From Aphidius gifuensis (lineage: Eukaryota; Arthropoda; Insecta; Hymenoptera; Braconidae): a DNA stretch of 64,000 nucleotides. Position numbers and translations under genes: made by a program. Location of the stretch: NCBI RefSeq assembly GCF_014905175.1, contig NC_057791.1, forward strand, positions 14,450,177 to 14,514,176. Direction: 5' to 3'. The first letter of the stretch is position 1. Every line of letters starts with the position of its first letter. Positions 11,311 through 23,124 of the stretch are shown one piece after another. Below the pieces are notes generated by a model, which was not told where the DNA came from, did no database searches, and worked only from the letters and a program-made list of their open reading frames with translations.

Positions 11311-14131
11311 TCTTCAGTAGAACAAAAAATAGCTGGTAATCCTGGTATGGAGAATTTGATATCGCTTGTTAATCGTCTTCAAGATGTATCAACTCGTTCA
11401 GGGGTCGCGTTGGATATAGATTTGCCACAAATTGCTGTTGTCGGAGGTCAAAGTGCTGGAAAATCCTCAGTACTTGAAAACTTTGTTGGATGGTATTTAT
11501 TACAGTTGTTTTTTTTTTACCATCTTTTATTTTACATATGTATTGTTTTTTTTTATTCGAGGGATTTTTTACCAAAAGGATCTGAAATCGTTACAATAAA
11601 AAATTCACTGATTTTGACGAAGTGCGAAGAGAAATAGAAACAGAAACTGACAGAGTAATTGGTAGAAAAAGAATATCCAATATTCCTATAAATCTTCGAA
11701 TTTTCTCACCTAAAGGTATAAAAATATATAATTGAAAAAAAAAAAAAATTATATATATTTATATATATTGATTTATTAATTTGTTTATTCATTAGGTGTA
11801 TATGTCAATTTATCAAAAAATTTTATTTTATGTATAGTGTTGACTTTGACATTGGTTGACCTTCCTGGTCTAATGAAAGTCGGTATTGGTAACATTGGTA
11901 ATCAAGCAAAAGACGTTGAATCCAGAATTCGGAAGATGATTCTGAAATTCATATCCAAAGAATCCTGCTTAATTTTGGCTGTAACGCCTGCCGATACGGA
12001 TTTAGCAAACAGTGATGCCTTGAAGCTAGCAAAAGAAGTCGATCCAAAGGGTGATTATAAAATTAATCTTCATCTTTAATTTACACTAATTAATTAATTG
12101 TTTATTAATTTGATTTATTCTCCAGGCACAAGGACAATTGGTGTCATCACCAAGTTGGATTTGATGGATGAAGGTACCAATGCTCGTGATATTCTTGAAA
12201 ATCGATTATTGCCATTAAGACGAGGCTACGTTGGTGTGGTTAACAGAAGCCAAAAGGCGATTGAAGATAATAAAGAAATTGGTACTGCTATTGATTCAGA
12301 AAAACAATTTTTTCAATGGTAATGATTTTTAATTTTATATGCTACAAAGTTAAGACAGCAATAATTTATTTTTCAAAATTATTTAAACTATTAACTGTGA
12401 TTGTTTATTATTTTAATTTAGCCACGAAGAGTATCAACACATGGCTGACAAACTTGGTACACCTTATCTACAAAAGATGTTAAATCAAGAGCTTTCGAGC
12501 CACATTCGTGAAACGTTACCAGCATTAAGAAAAAAATTATTGGACCAAATGAATATTATTGAAAACGACATTAAAGTTGATGAATCAGCTGTCAAGACTA
12601 AGACAATGATTTTGTAAGTTATTTATTCTACTTGTCAACTTTCTGATTTGACACAACTACCTTATGATTACTTTTCAAGGTTACTCAATCAACTTCAAGT
12701 GATCTTCAGCAACTCAATTGGCTGTTATGAGTCCGATGATATTGGAAAAAGTTTGAATGGTGGATCCAAGATCCACCACTTGATGCACGAACATTTTCTC
12801 CAAGAAATCGAAAAAAATAAATCAAGTGACGATGATTTGTGTCAACAAATTAAACTTGCTATTTTAAATATTCGTGGTGAGTATTTATTTATGAAATTAT
12901 TAAAATATTCATTTGTATTTTCTTATTTTATACATATATATGCTAAATGTGTAACTATTTTTATCAGGTGTAAGATCTGGCATATTTACTCCAGACATGG
13001 CTTTTGAGGCTGTTGCCAAACAACAAATTGTTCTTCTAAAAGAGCCAGCCGTTAATTGTATTAGCCAAGTTGTTTCACAACTACACGAATTGCTCTATGA
13101 CTGCACGCAACCAGTCAGTTATTTTTTAAAATATATATTCTTGGCTTTTTTCTTGTTTTTAAGAGTGATTAATTATAACAATTGATCTAAAGTTTTTTTT
13201 TTTGCATCAATGTTTTCATAGATGGATAAGTATCCAAGATTACGAGAGATCGTTGATGAAAAATTGATGCTACATGTCAGACAGTGTGAGGTAAAATGTC
13301 GAGAGCAGCTCACTGCTCTTTTGGAATACGAGCTATCATATATCAACACAAAACACACAGATTTTGTTGGACTCAAAGGGTGAGATATTAGCAATAACTT
13401 ATTATAAACATAAAAAATATTTTTCAACTCGATTTATATTTATAATTTATCAACATTTTTCTTTGGTACAGAGTGAAATCACAATTAATTTATCATGGAA
13501 AGGCAAGGAATTTTATCTGTCGTATTTTTTTTAGTCAAATATAAAATCAAAATTCAATTCAATTTAGTCTTTATTTTTTTTAGAACTTTTGAATTAATCT
13601 TTACTCAAATGATTTACAGGGTTACGAGGAGGAAGACGATAATATTAATGATGATGATTATAATAAAAGCAAATTTGATATTACAAATATTTTAATTGAA
13701 GATATCAAAAATAATGGAAACATTGAACGTGAAGTTGACATATTCAAAATTTTAGTTGACTCATACATGAAGATTGTCACAAAAACTGTACAAGATCTTG
13801 TTCCCAAAACAGTGATGTGCTTGATCATCAAAAAGATCAAAAATTTTATCAAGGTAGAACTTTTGTCTCAGCTCCTTGCTGAAGAAAACATTGTAAGTTG
13901 CCATACAAATTTTAAAGCATTTTTAATATAATTTTTATTTAAAAAAAGATATGTACAATTTATTTTTTATTTTGTTAGTTTACATTAATGGAACTTTCTG
14001 AAGGTGAGAAGAAGAAACGTGATGATTTAATACGTATGTACAACGCTTCCAAAGATGCATTAAAAATTTTGAGAGAGGTTTCATCATCAATATCAGAAAC
14101 TGGAGCTCGAACAAATAATTATCTACCATAA
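11311..14131 (+). pseudogene. shi-like: Dynamin B: disrupted alpha-type short dynamin
   Basis: All 12 exon positions of gene A can be found, but there are two main lesions. First, the initiator aligned with MAGN reads ATA (near 11329); the next in-frame ATG is at 11347 (MENLIS). Second, exons 2 and 3 are fused by a deletion running from switch I (IVT, about 11591) into exon 3, which removes strand beta-2/3 sequence and the intron and shifts frame to a TAG at 11635-11637. Downstream exons remain clean: 11838-12050 (DLPG kept, with an extra IGN), 12126-12318, 12422-12613, 12680-12876, 12968-13113, 13222-13379, 13472-13502, 13620-13892, 13979-14131. The intron after 13502 begins GC instead of GT, a tolerated but rare donor. 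The wobble-like conservation of later exons suggests recent loss. A shortened product from an alternative promoter cannot be excluded. Confidence 0.8.
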
Positions 14132-14339
14132 GCAAGTCTCTCTTCATATTTAAATAGGAAAAATTTATTTAATTTCTATAATTTGCTAAAAACTTGTTTT
14201 AACATTTTTATTGATTAATAATTGTTTTTTACGCAGTCCAACAATTAATATTTTGTTGAATACATCTGAGCCAATTTTTTTTAACCAAAGCAGATGTATT
14301 TTGCACAAGTACTTATAATTTTTTAATTAATCAAATGCA

Positions 14340-15190
14340 TGATATGCATTTATAAAAATTAAAAATACTAAAAGCTGGTAAAAATGGTACTAACGGAACC
14401 TTCGAACTACATAATTTCAAACAATGTTAATAATTAAAGCTGAACAATATAGTATTTATATAATAATTAATAATTAATTTAAAAAACTTACAGAAAACAA
14501 TAGCTTTTTGTCTGATACAGGTTGACGATATACACATATTAATATCAAAATATGAATTGTTAAAAAAGATCCATTAAGAATGTGTTGAGAATAATTTATA
14601 ATAAATAATGTTGTGAGTATACATGATAAAACTGTAATTAAATATAAAATTCATTACATTTTCATTTGACAATTATTTATTGCTAAAAATAATTTCGTTG
14701 TTATCGAAAAACTTACTGTAAAGAAAAACAAGAGTTGAAGCAATTTGACTGGTTAGTTTTATTGATCTTTTTGTATTATTGAGATTAAAAAATTGCTTGA
14801 CAATATATAACAGTTCTAGGTTCTCTGTCATCTCGTTTTTCAAATGTCTCAAATTCTTTGTATCATAAAGTTAAAACTCAAGATGCAATAGTTGAATATG
14901 TTGACAAGACTCCAAGACTCATCAGAGAAAAGAGTTGATTTATGTTTAATATTTCAGATAAAACTCCTTCAAAAATCAATTAAAATATTATAATTACAAT
15001 GTTGAAAATTCAATTAAATGAATATTTAAGTTGTTATTAAACCAGTAATTAATGTTCCAATAACAGGAGTTTGAAATTTTGGGTGGAGTTTACCATAAAA
15101 TTTAAAGATGAGAATAAATTCACCCATTGCACGTAACAATACATATGCATAAGCACCAGCCCTTGGCCCCAAACTCTGCGTAGCGTAATC
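14340..15190 (-). pseudogene. slif-like: Cationic amino acid transporter (SLC7/CAT) pseudogene, mixed N- and C-terminal exons
   Basis: Minus-strand pieces in order: YAEFG-like remnant with RAGAYAYV (15110-15190), then directly FYGKLHPKFQTPVIGTLITG (15040-15105), GVLSEILNINQLFSLMSLG with YKEFETFEKRDDREPRTVI (about 14830-14970), FNLNNTKRSIKLTSQIAST (about 14720-14800), ILICVYRQPVSDKKLLFSV (about 14475-14545) and SKVPLVPFLPAFSIF (about 14360-14420). These match successive C-terminal CAT segments. The jump from the helix 3 region to the helix 8 loop shows an internal deletion, and TGA/TAG stops interrupt the reading. Several exon-end GTAAG donors survive. Confidence 0.75.
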
Positions 15191-15299
15191 CTAGAAATAA
15201 AAAAAAAAATATATATATTTCAGTTCATTATCAATTTTCATTGATGATTCATGTTCATTAGCTGTTATTTATTTAACAAAAATAATAATGAACAAACAT

Positions 15300-15530
15300 A
15301 AATTACGTTACAAAATTTGGTCCCGAAATCCTGATATAATATATCGAGAGCAAAAATATCGACGATGGATATCGATATAGAGCAGCCGATGTATGGTGCA
15401 CCCTCGCAATCTCACGATCGCTCACGAATCACGATTATCGTGGATTCTCCGGATTCTCGGTAAATCTCGGGATTCTTGTTCATCGGTTCATTGCGTTCAT
15501 TGTGTTGGGGGATTTTGTCAACGGAGGTCA
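15300..15530 (+). promoter_or_regulatory. Type I dynamin upstream cassette (gene C) with TATCGATA box
   Basis: Paralogous to 5640-5900. TATCGATA at 15370-15377, then a GC-richer stretch with CTCACGATCGCTCACGA, and a GGAGGTCAGT donor-like end at about 15525-15533. GGGGATTTTG lies just before it (about 15507), a weak resemblance to a Rel/NF-kB site that I would not rely on. It lies immediately downstream of the divergent transporter pseudogene, as at gene A. Confidence 0.5.
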
Positions 15531-16402
15531 GTCTAAATTATTACGTCTTAACTTTGAATAAAATTTTTTACTGTTTGGTAAAGACTTTAATTATTATTTT
15601 TGTTAATTATTTAATAAAGGAAATAATTATAATCATTCTGATAATGGTGTAATTTAAGTTTAATTAAAAAATCAACAATAAAAAATAAGAAAACAGGATA
15701 AACTTTAACGAATTTTTTTAATTTTTTTTTTTGTTGTTTGTTTGATTACATTTATTTTTTTTTTTTGAATTGTTTATTAAATTATGTAAATTATATATTT
15801 ATTAATTTATATTGAAAAATAATTACAACAATAGTGATTTTTTAAACAAAAAAAAGTGTTGCTAAACACAAAGAGACTTGGTGTGTATATATACACGCAC
15901 ACTTAACTGTTCTAAGCGGTCTAAGGTTTCATCTCATTTTTTTAATGTTTTTTTTTATTTTCCCCAATTTTTTCTTTTGATAAGCGCCGCACAACAAACA
16001 AAACAAATGACGCATTTGTCAAATAAGTTCCCTAGTGCACAAATAGGAAAAAAAAAAATTTATATTAGAAGAAATTTATAAAATAACATTTCGATATTAA
16101 TAATAAAATATTAGCTAATTTAAATTTATAAAGGATTTCTTTTGTTCTAATATTTTATTTTTTTTTATTCAATAAATTTTTTCAATTATTAAATAATTAT
16201 TATTATATAAAAAAAAAATAAAACAATTACCAACGTTCAAAGCTTCAACTTGTAATATAAAAATTAATATTGAAACAAATTCTGAAAAGTCAGTAAAAAA
16301 ATATAATAAACTAATAATTTAATTTGTTTATTCAAATAGATAAATCCTGTTGAAAACTTAATCGTATAATTTCAAAGTCTTCAATCCAAAAAAAAAAAAA
16401 AA

Positions 16403-19400
16403 ATGGCTGGCAACGCTGGTAATGCTGGTAATGCTGGTAACGCTGGTATGGAAAATTTGATATCTCTTGTCAATCGTCTTCAAGATGTGGCGACCCGTTC
16501 AGGGGTGGCTATCGACATGGACTTGCCACAAATTGCTGTTGTTGGAGGCCAAAGTGCTGGCAAGTCATCAGTACTTGAAAATTTCGTTGGACGGTATTTA
16601 TTACAAACGTTTTTTTTTTCACCATCATTTATTTTACATAGTAATATTATGTATTGTTTTTTCTTTTTATTCAAGGGATTTTTTACCAAGAGGATCTGGA
16701 ATCGTCACTAAACGTCCCCTAGTCCTACAACTTGTTAATATTGCTGGTCGAAACGAAGGTAAAAACTTGAATTAAAAAAAACCACTGCATTTCCATCAAA
16801 ATAAAATTTAACTTTTTAAAAATTATTTATTACTTTGTCATTATTTAAATTTTCAATTTACTTATTTTTATATTTTCAAAGAATATGGAGAATTTTTGCA
16901 TTGTCCCAATAAAAAATTCACTGATTTTGATGAAATACGAAAAGAAATAGAAGTAGAAACGGACAGGTTCATCAAAGGAAAAGGGATATCCAGTGTTCCT
17001 ATAAATCTTCGTGTATTCTCACCAAAGGGTATAAAAATATAATTGAAAAACTTCATATATATTGTCGATCAAACAATCATTATTCATATATATGTCAATA
17101 TCTTATTTATGTAGTGTTAAATTTAACATTGGTTGATTTACCTGGTCTGACGAAAGTCCCTATTGGTAATCAACCAAAAGACATTGAGTCCAAGATTCGG
17201 AGGATGATTCTGAAATTCATATCCAAAGAATCGTGTTTAATTTTGGCTGTAACACCTGCCAATACAGATCTCGCCAATAGCGATGCCTTGAAGCTGGCAA
17301 AAGAAGTCGATCCAAAAGGTGATTATAAAATTATTTTTCATCTTTAATTTACACTAATTAATCAATTGTTTATTTATTTTATTTATTCTCCAGGCACAAG
17401 GACAATTGGTGTCATCACTAAGTTGGATTTAATGGATGAAGGTACCAATGCTCGTGATATTCTTGAAAATAGATTATTGCCACTGAGACGAGGCTATGTT
17501 GGTGTAGTTAATAGAAGCCAAAAAGCGATCGATGACAACAAAGAAATAGTGGCTGCCATCGATGCAGAAAAACAATTTTTTCAATGGTAATGATTTTCAA
17601 TTTTATATGCTACAAAGTTAATAGAGCAATAATTTATTTCTTAAAACTATTTAAACTTTTTCAATCATTTGTTAATTTTGATAATCTGTGATTTTTAATT
17701 CAGTCACGAAGACTATAAACATATGGCTGACAAACTTGGTACACCGTATCTCCAAAAGATTTTGAACCAACAACTTTCAAGTCACATTCGTGAAACATTA
17801 CCAGCACTAAGAAAAAAATTACTCGATCAAATGGATATTTTCGAAAATGATATGAAACCTGAAAACAAAAATCTTGATGAATCAGCTGTTAAGACAGAAA
17901 CTATGATTTTGTAAGCTATTATTTCAACTTGTCAACTTTTGAAGTTTACTAATTTAATTTTGATACAACTTTTTTGAATTTTTTTTCAGGTTGATTAATC
18001 AACTTAAAGCAGTTTTCAGCAACTCAATTGGCTGTTATGAATCTGATAATATTGGGAAAAGTTTAAATGATGGGTCCAAAATCCACTACTTAATGCATGA
18101 ACATTTTTCTGAAGAAATCGACAAAATAAAGCTGAGTGACGATGATTTATGTCAACAAATTAAAATTGCTATTTTAAATATTCGTGGTGAGTATTTATTT
18201 ATGAAATTATTAAAATATTTATTTGTATTTTCTTATTTTATACATATATATGCTAAATGTGTAACTATTTTCATCAGGTGTTAGATCAGGTATGTTCACA
18301 CCAGACCGGGCTTTTGAGGCTGTTGCCAAAGAACAAATTATTCTTTTAAAAGAACCAGCCATGAACTGTGTTAGCCAGGTTGTGTCAAAACTACATGAAC
18401 TACTTGATGACTGTACAGAACTGGTCAGTTAATTTTCAAATATATATTCTTGACTTTTTTCTTGTCTTTGCAAGTGGTTAATTTTAACAATTGATCTAAA
18501 ATTTTTATTTTTTTTGCATTAATGTTTTCATAGTTGGATAAATATCCAAGATTACGTGAGATGGTTGATGAAAAATTAATGCTACATGTCAGAAGGTGCA
18601 AAGAAAAATGTCGAAAGCAGCTTACTTCTCTTTTAGAGTTCGAGTTATCATATATCAACACAAAGCATATTGATTTCGTTGGACTGAAAGGGTGAGCAAA
18701 TACAAACCTCAAAAGAAGTTTTTTAACTCGATTTATAATTATAACTTGTCAATTTTTTCTTTGTTACAGAGTGAAATCACAATTAACTCATCATCAAGAG
18801 GTGAGATATTTGATTTGTCGTATTGAATATAAAATTTAAATTTAATTAGTTACAGAGATTTTTGATATTTTTTCACATCCCATGTATTGATCTTTACTCG
18901 AATTATTTACAGGCTGATGATAATGACAATGATGATGATAATGATGATGATGATGATGGAGATGGAGATGATAATGATAATGATGATGCTGATGATGATA
19001 TTTATGATGATGATGATAGTAAATTCGATATTACAGACATTCTCATTGAAGACATTAAAAATAATGGTATTATAGATCGTGAAGTTGAGACATTTAAAAT
19101 TTTGGTTGACTCATACATGACGATTGTCACCAAAACTATTAAAGATCTTGTTCCTAAAACAGTGATGTGCTTGATCATCGAAAAGATCAAAAAATTCATC
19201 GATGTGGATCTCTTGTCTCAGCTGCTTGCTAAAGAAGACATTGTAAGTAAAAATTAAATTTTTAAACCATTTATATAATAATTTTTATTTAAAGAAAAAA
19301 ATATGTACAATTCATTTTTTATTTTGATAGTTCACATTGATGGAGCTTTGTGAAGGTGAAAAAAATAAACGTGATGATTTATTACGTATGTACAACGCTA

Positions 19401-19456
19401 CCAAAGATGCATTAAAAATTCTGAGAGAAGTATCATCATCAATCTCAAATACTTAA
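16403..19456 (+). CDS. shi-like: Dynamin C: short dynamin with expanded Asp-rich linker, 12 exons
   Basis: Exons: 16403-16593, 16676-16758, 16882-17028, 17115-17318, 17394-17586, 17704-17910, 17990-18186, 18278-18423, 18534-18691, 18770-18800, 18913-19242, 19331-19456; all phases match gene A and give 670 residues. GTPase motifs GGQSAGKS, SGIVTKRP, DLPG, TKLD and NRSQ are kept. The N terminus carries four GNA repeats (MAGNAGNAGNAGNAG), two more than gene A. The PH domain is absent; in its place is an acidic run of about 38 residues, almost all Asp and Asn, encoded by a GAT/AAT trinucleotide tract (18913-19020), followed by a complete GED. No proline-rich tail. The adenine run directly before the ATG is 15-16 bases. 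Apparently intact. Confidence 0.88.
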
Positions 19457-20409
19457 ACAGCAACAGTTCTTTTCGTTATTAAATACAAAAATATTAATTT
19501 ATTTCTAAGCTGATATCACATTTTTATTGATTAATAGTTTTTCTTACTCAGTCCCACAATTAATATTTTGTTGAGCATCTTATTACATCTGAGCTTATTA
19601 TTTTGTTACCAAGGTAGATTGATTTTGCACGGGTACTTATACTTTTTAACTAATCAAATGCATGTTTTTAGTTAAAATAAACCAAGAGTTCATGTACTGA
19701 CTCATTTACTTCTTTTTTTTTTTCTTGAAAATATTAATATTAAATAACTTGTCTTGATTTTATTATTATTCATTCATTTTTATAAATATGTACTGAAATA
19801 AATAATAATTTTTAAGATTTAATTTTTTAATTATCTTGTAAACTTTAAGTGTGAATAAAAAATTCAAACACTTTAAATAATCATCGGATGATTTTTATTT
19901 ACAGTTATTACCTTTTACTTTTTTTTATTTCAATAAACTATCTTTTTGTTCCATAGAAACATACTATCATATGTATATAGATTTCGTATGAGACATAAAA
20001 GCTTCTGATAAACTTGATGTACTGATTATTTTCTAAAATATTTTTAATCATCTTACAGGCTTTGAATGCAAATGATAACGAAGAAAATAATAATAATGTT
20101 CAAACACATTTTTTTTTTTTCAATTATAAATTTTTCCATATGCATGCAATTTTTTTTTTCAACATACTCAAAAAAATTATGAGTTTCAAATACTGCAAGT
20201 ACTTTCAAAGTAATATGTGTAAAAAAAACTAATATTTTTTGCTTTCATAGTAAATGAAATCCAATATAAATAAATATTCGTACATCTACAGATAACTATT
20301 TTGTTTTTTTTTTAATTACCCGATTACATTGAGTAGTACAGTACCAAAACCACATAGCGATTAGGATATCAGTCACTTGCTATCATATATGTACCAGTAT
20401 TGTGTTATC
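19457..20409. other. Dynamin inter-gene spacer
   Basis: No coding region is visible. It is a near-parallel copy of 9759-10990 (shared 3' flank, shared AAAAGCTT.TGATAAACTTGAT block near 19998, shared cassette). A CTTACAGGCTTTGAATGCAAATGA block at 20052 also resembles 112-140. Confidence 0.5.
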
Positions 20410-20585
20410 TAGGTTGCTGGTATCGTTCACATTGGTGACGAATGAGAAGAACTGTTAAAATATCTGAAAAGATGTAGACTAAAATAAAATAACGCAACAC
20501 AAAGCACCAGTTTAGTTATTGTAGCGAAACCAGCAACGTTCGTTTGGTTTGAGTCACTCTGTTGGGCGACGCCTAAAATGTAAGT
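20410..20585 (+). promoter_or_regulatory. Type II dynamin upstream cassette (gene D)
   Basis: Starts with GGTTGCTGGTATCGTTCACATTG and continues through TGAGTCA (20550-20556) to a GTAAGT donor at 20580. The cassette is well preserved although the coding region behind it is broken. Confidence 0.5.
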
Positions 20586-20809
20586 TGCTTTGCTTTAACT
20601 TGTTGATTTACTAACTAAAATATTCTTAAAATAAACACTTGTTTATTGACTCAAAAGTAAAGATAAATTTATTAATTTCTTTGAAAAAAAAAATAATGAT
20701 TAGTTAATAAAATTATTTTCATTATTTTAATTATCAACTATCGCATTATTTCAATTTTTTTTCTTAGAGTTGTTCAGTGCATATATTGACAAACAAAAAA
20801 AAAATAACA

Positions 20810-21473
20810 ATGGCAAATAGCGAGAGTATGGAGAAGTTGATTCCATTTATGAATCAAATTCAAGATATATATTTACAAAACATGCAGTTTCTGCTAAATT
20901 TAATTTACCACGAATTGTGGTTATTGGTGGTCAAGGTGCTGGAAAAATTTCAGTCTTGGAAAATTTGGTTGGAAAGTATGTTCGTCTTTTTTTTTTAAAC
21001 TTGAATAATTAATTAATCAAAGAATATTTTTTCACACCAGAGATTTTATTCCAAGAGGCAGTAGCGTTATAACAAGCAGGCCACTTATTTTGCAATTAAT
21101 CACCAACAAATACAGTAAAGAAGGTGAACGAAATAATTTTTTCTTTTTTTGAGATTTATAATAATTGAAAGTTGGACTGATTGATGAAGATTTATTCTCC
21201 AACTGGTGAGAGATTTAATACTATTATTTTCAAAAATAATAACACATTGTATTTCAGTTTTAAACTTGACATTGGTTGATTTGCCTGGATTAACGAAAGT
21301 ACCAGTTGAAGGACAACCAGCTGATATTGCTGTTCAAATAAGAAAAATGGTTCTTGAATATATAACCAAAGAAAACGCTCTTTGAAAATGCAGTAACATC
21401 TGGTAATACTGATCTTGCAACTAGTGATGCACTTGAACTTGCAAAGGAAGTCGATCCTTCTGGTAAAAATTAT
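20810..21473 (+). pseudogene. shi-like: Dynamin D: truncated beta-type dynamin pseudogene
   Basis: Closest to gene F. The ATG at 20810 (MANSESMEKLIPFMNQIQD) is kept, but a two-base insertion near 20868 (ATATATTT versus ATATTT in F) shifts the frame before the P-loop. The P-loop nucleotides themselves encode GGQGAGKIS, with the conserved Ser changed to Ile. Exon 2 (about 21042-21121, RDFIPRGS-like) is readable; most of exon 3 is deleted, leaving only its IYSPT end (21190-21208). Exon 4 (21258-21462) keeps DLPGLTKVPVEGQP but is frameshifted at about 21380. Homology stops exactly at the intron 4 acceptor AG (about 21540), where unrelated sequence begins. No middle domain or GED. Confidence 0.8.
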
Positions 21474-21544
21474 TAAATTGAAATTTTATTATATTTTTTA
21501 TTAATATTTTAATGATTAAAAGATAATGATATACTTTTAGATAT

Positions 21545-21862
21545 TCAACATTTATATATTCTTTATTTTATTTTCCATCACTATATTTATTACAAATGAG
21601 TCATTAAATGACAAATTAAGTGAAGAAATAAAAAAAGTAAATATTAAATATTGAAAAAAAAAAAATCTATTTTCAATGTCGCTCATACATAAAACATTGC
21701 ATTCATTCATATCATTGTAATTATAATAATTCATTTATATTTTCTTTTCTATTTTTAAAATTTACTTTTTTTTATTTCTTCACTTAATTTACCATTTGCA
21801 ATAAATATAGTGATAGAAAATAAAACAAAGAATTTATAAATGTTCAACATGTTGATAAGCTT
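21545..21862. repeat. Inverted pair of signal-peptide exon copies
   Basis: The plus-strand arm (21545-21640) is a decayed copy of the first exon of the secreted-protein gene at 24921 and has lost its ATG. The minus-strand arm (about 21862 down to 21766) reads MLNIYKFFVLFSITIFIANG then KLSEEIKK, followed by a GTAAAT donor, so it is an intact signal-peptide exon. The two arms are imperfect reverse complements around a centre near 21703. No further exons of a minus-strand gene could be followed. Confidence 0.6.
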
Positions 21863-22194
21863 TGATAATACATAAAAAATGTACCTTCTTATATACCCAA
21901 TGCAACAATGTCACAAAAACAAATTATATATGATAAAAAATAAAAAATAGGTAAACAAGTACGATAGTTTTTATCATCACTTTCAATAGCCCGATTTTAA
22001 AGTTGTTATATTTTTAATGCGCCAATAAGGATGTTTTTTTTTTTTTCATATAAGTATGATAATTATTGATAAATTTCGGGGTCAACAATTATTTTTATCA
22101 ACATTTTTATGAAAAAATAAAAAAATATTACACATAAGTATATTTATTTATTTTCTAAAATAATAATTACAATTTTATGGAAAACAAAATAAAA

Positions 22195-22975
22195 CACAAA
22201 AAATGATCATGTAGATGAACGAAAAATTAATATATCAATACAAGCTCATCATATGTTTCCATGAAATGAACAAATAAAAATAATGATTCTTATGTTAAAT
22301 AATTTTGTAGAAAAATATGAATTACAATTTTAAATTTAAAATTTTTTTTTCCACCTGTTAAAGTAAGCAACTATACCAATAACTAAATCATTCATCAAAA
22401 TACTTAATTAATTATATTAATTTAAAATTATTTACAACAATTTATTCTGTTCCTTTTATTTCAGCTCGACTTAATTGACATTATAGTTATCATCATTTCG
22501 AAAGAAAAAATTAAAAAAAAAAATTAATTATGAAATTAATATTTAACTTATTTTTTTCCTGTTTAAAACTAATTTCAATTACAAAAAAAAAAGATACATA
22601 GATTGTATTGTTTAAAAATGAGGAAAAATTAATTCTAAAATTTCAACTACATCGGTAATTAATGTAGAAAACAACAACAACAATCAGTAAGTCATTTTTA
22701 AGAGATAATATCAATAAAAATATATTTAATTCTTTTAATTGAATTTTTTAAATTTATTATATACAGAAATAATTATTCAGCATTGTCATTTTCTCGTAGT
22801 CGTAGTTCTGACTTATCAGTGATTAATGATAAAAACTCAATAGAATTGTCAACTGATATTGCTCTTATAACGATAATTCAGCAATGGATTTAAAACCAAT
22901 TTATACAAAAGATTTGTTTTCATGGTCATTACAAGTTGCCGAAGGAATGGAATATCTTAGCCAGAAAAAGGTAAT
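22195..22975 (+). pseudogene. Fragments of a second PVR-like receptor kinase: tail, then insert/catalytic-loop exon
   Basis: 22200-22330 matches the C-terminal end and 3' flank of the receptor at 31930-32020 (CATCATATGTTTCCATGAA versus TATCATATGTTTCTATGCA). Further right, 22767-22972 matches exon 14 of that receptor (31040-31277): NNYSAL, SRSRSSDLSVINDKNSIELS, then after a deletion that causes a stop, DLFSWSLQVAEGMEYLSQKK followed by GTAATT. The middle region containing the CPEDCLDDC segment is missing. No catalytic exons follow; the MITE-like element at 23125 comes next. Relic of at least one duplicated receptor gene. Confidence 0.75.
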
Positions 22976-23124
22976 TTATTTTATTATCTGTAATAATTAT
23001 AATTGAGTTTATACGTTAATAAATTATTTGTTCTAATAACAATAATAATACATTTTAAACTTTTACAAATTAAAATTTTATTAAAAAATTAATTTTATTT
23101 ACCAACAAAAAATTATTTATAATC

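Noticed and set aside
15500..15520. NF-kB-like GGGGATTTTG upstream of dynamin C
   Set aside because: Not conserved in the paralogous cassette of gene A (GGGATTTCG) and only a partial match.
18887..19075. Met-rich frame (MMMIMMMM)
   Set aside because: Shadow of the GAT repeat of dynamin C in another frame.
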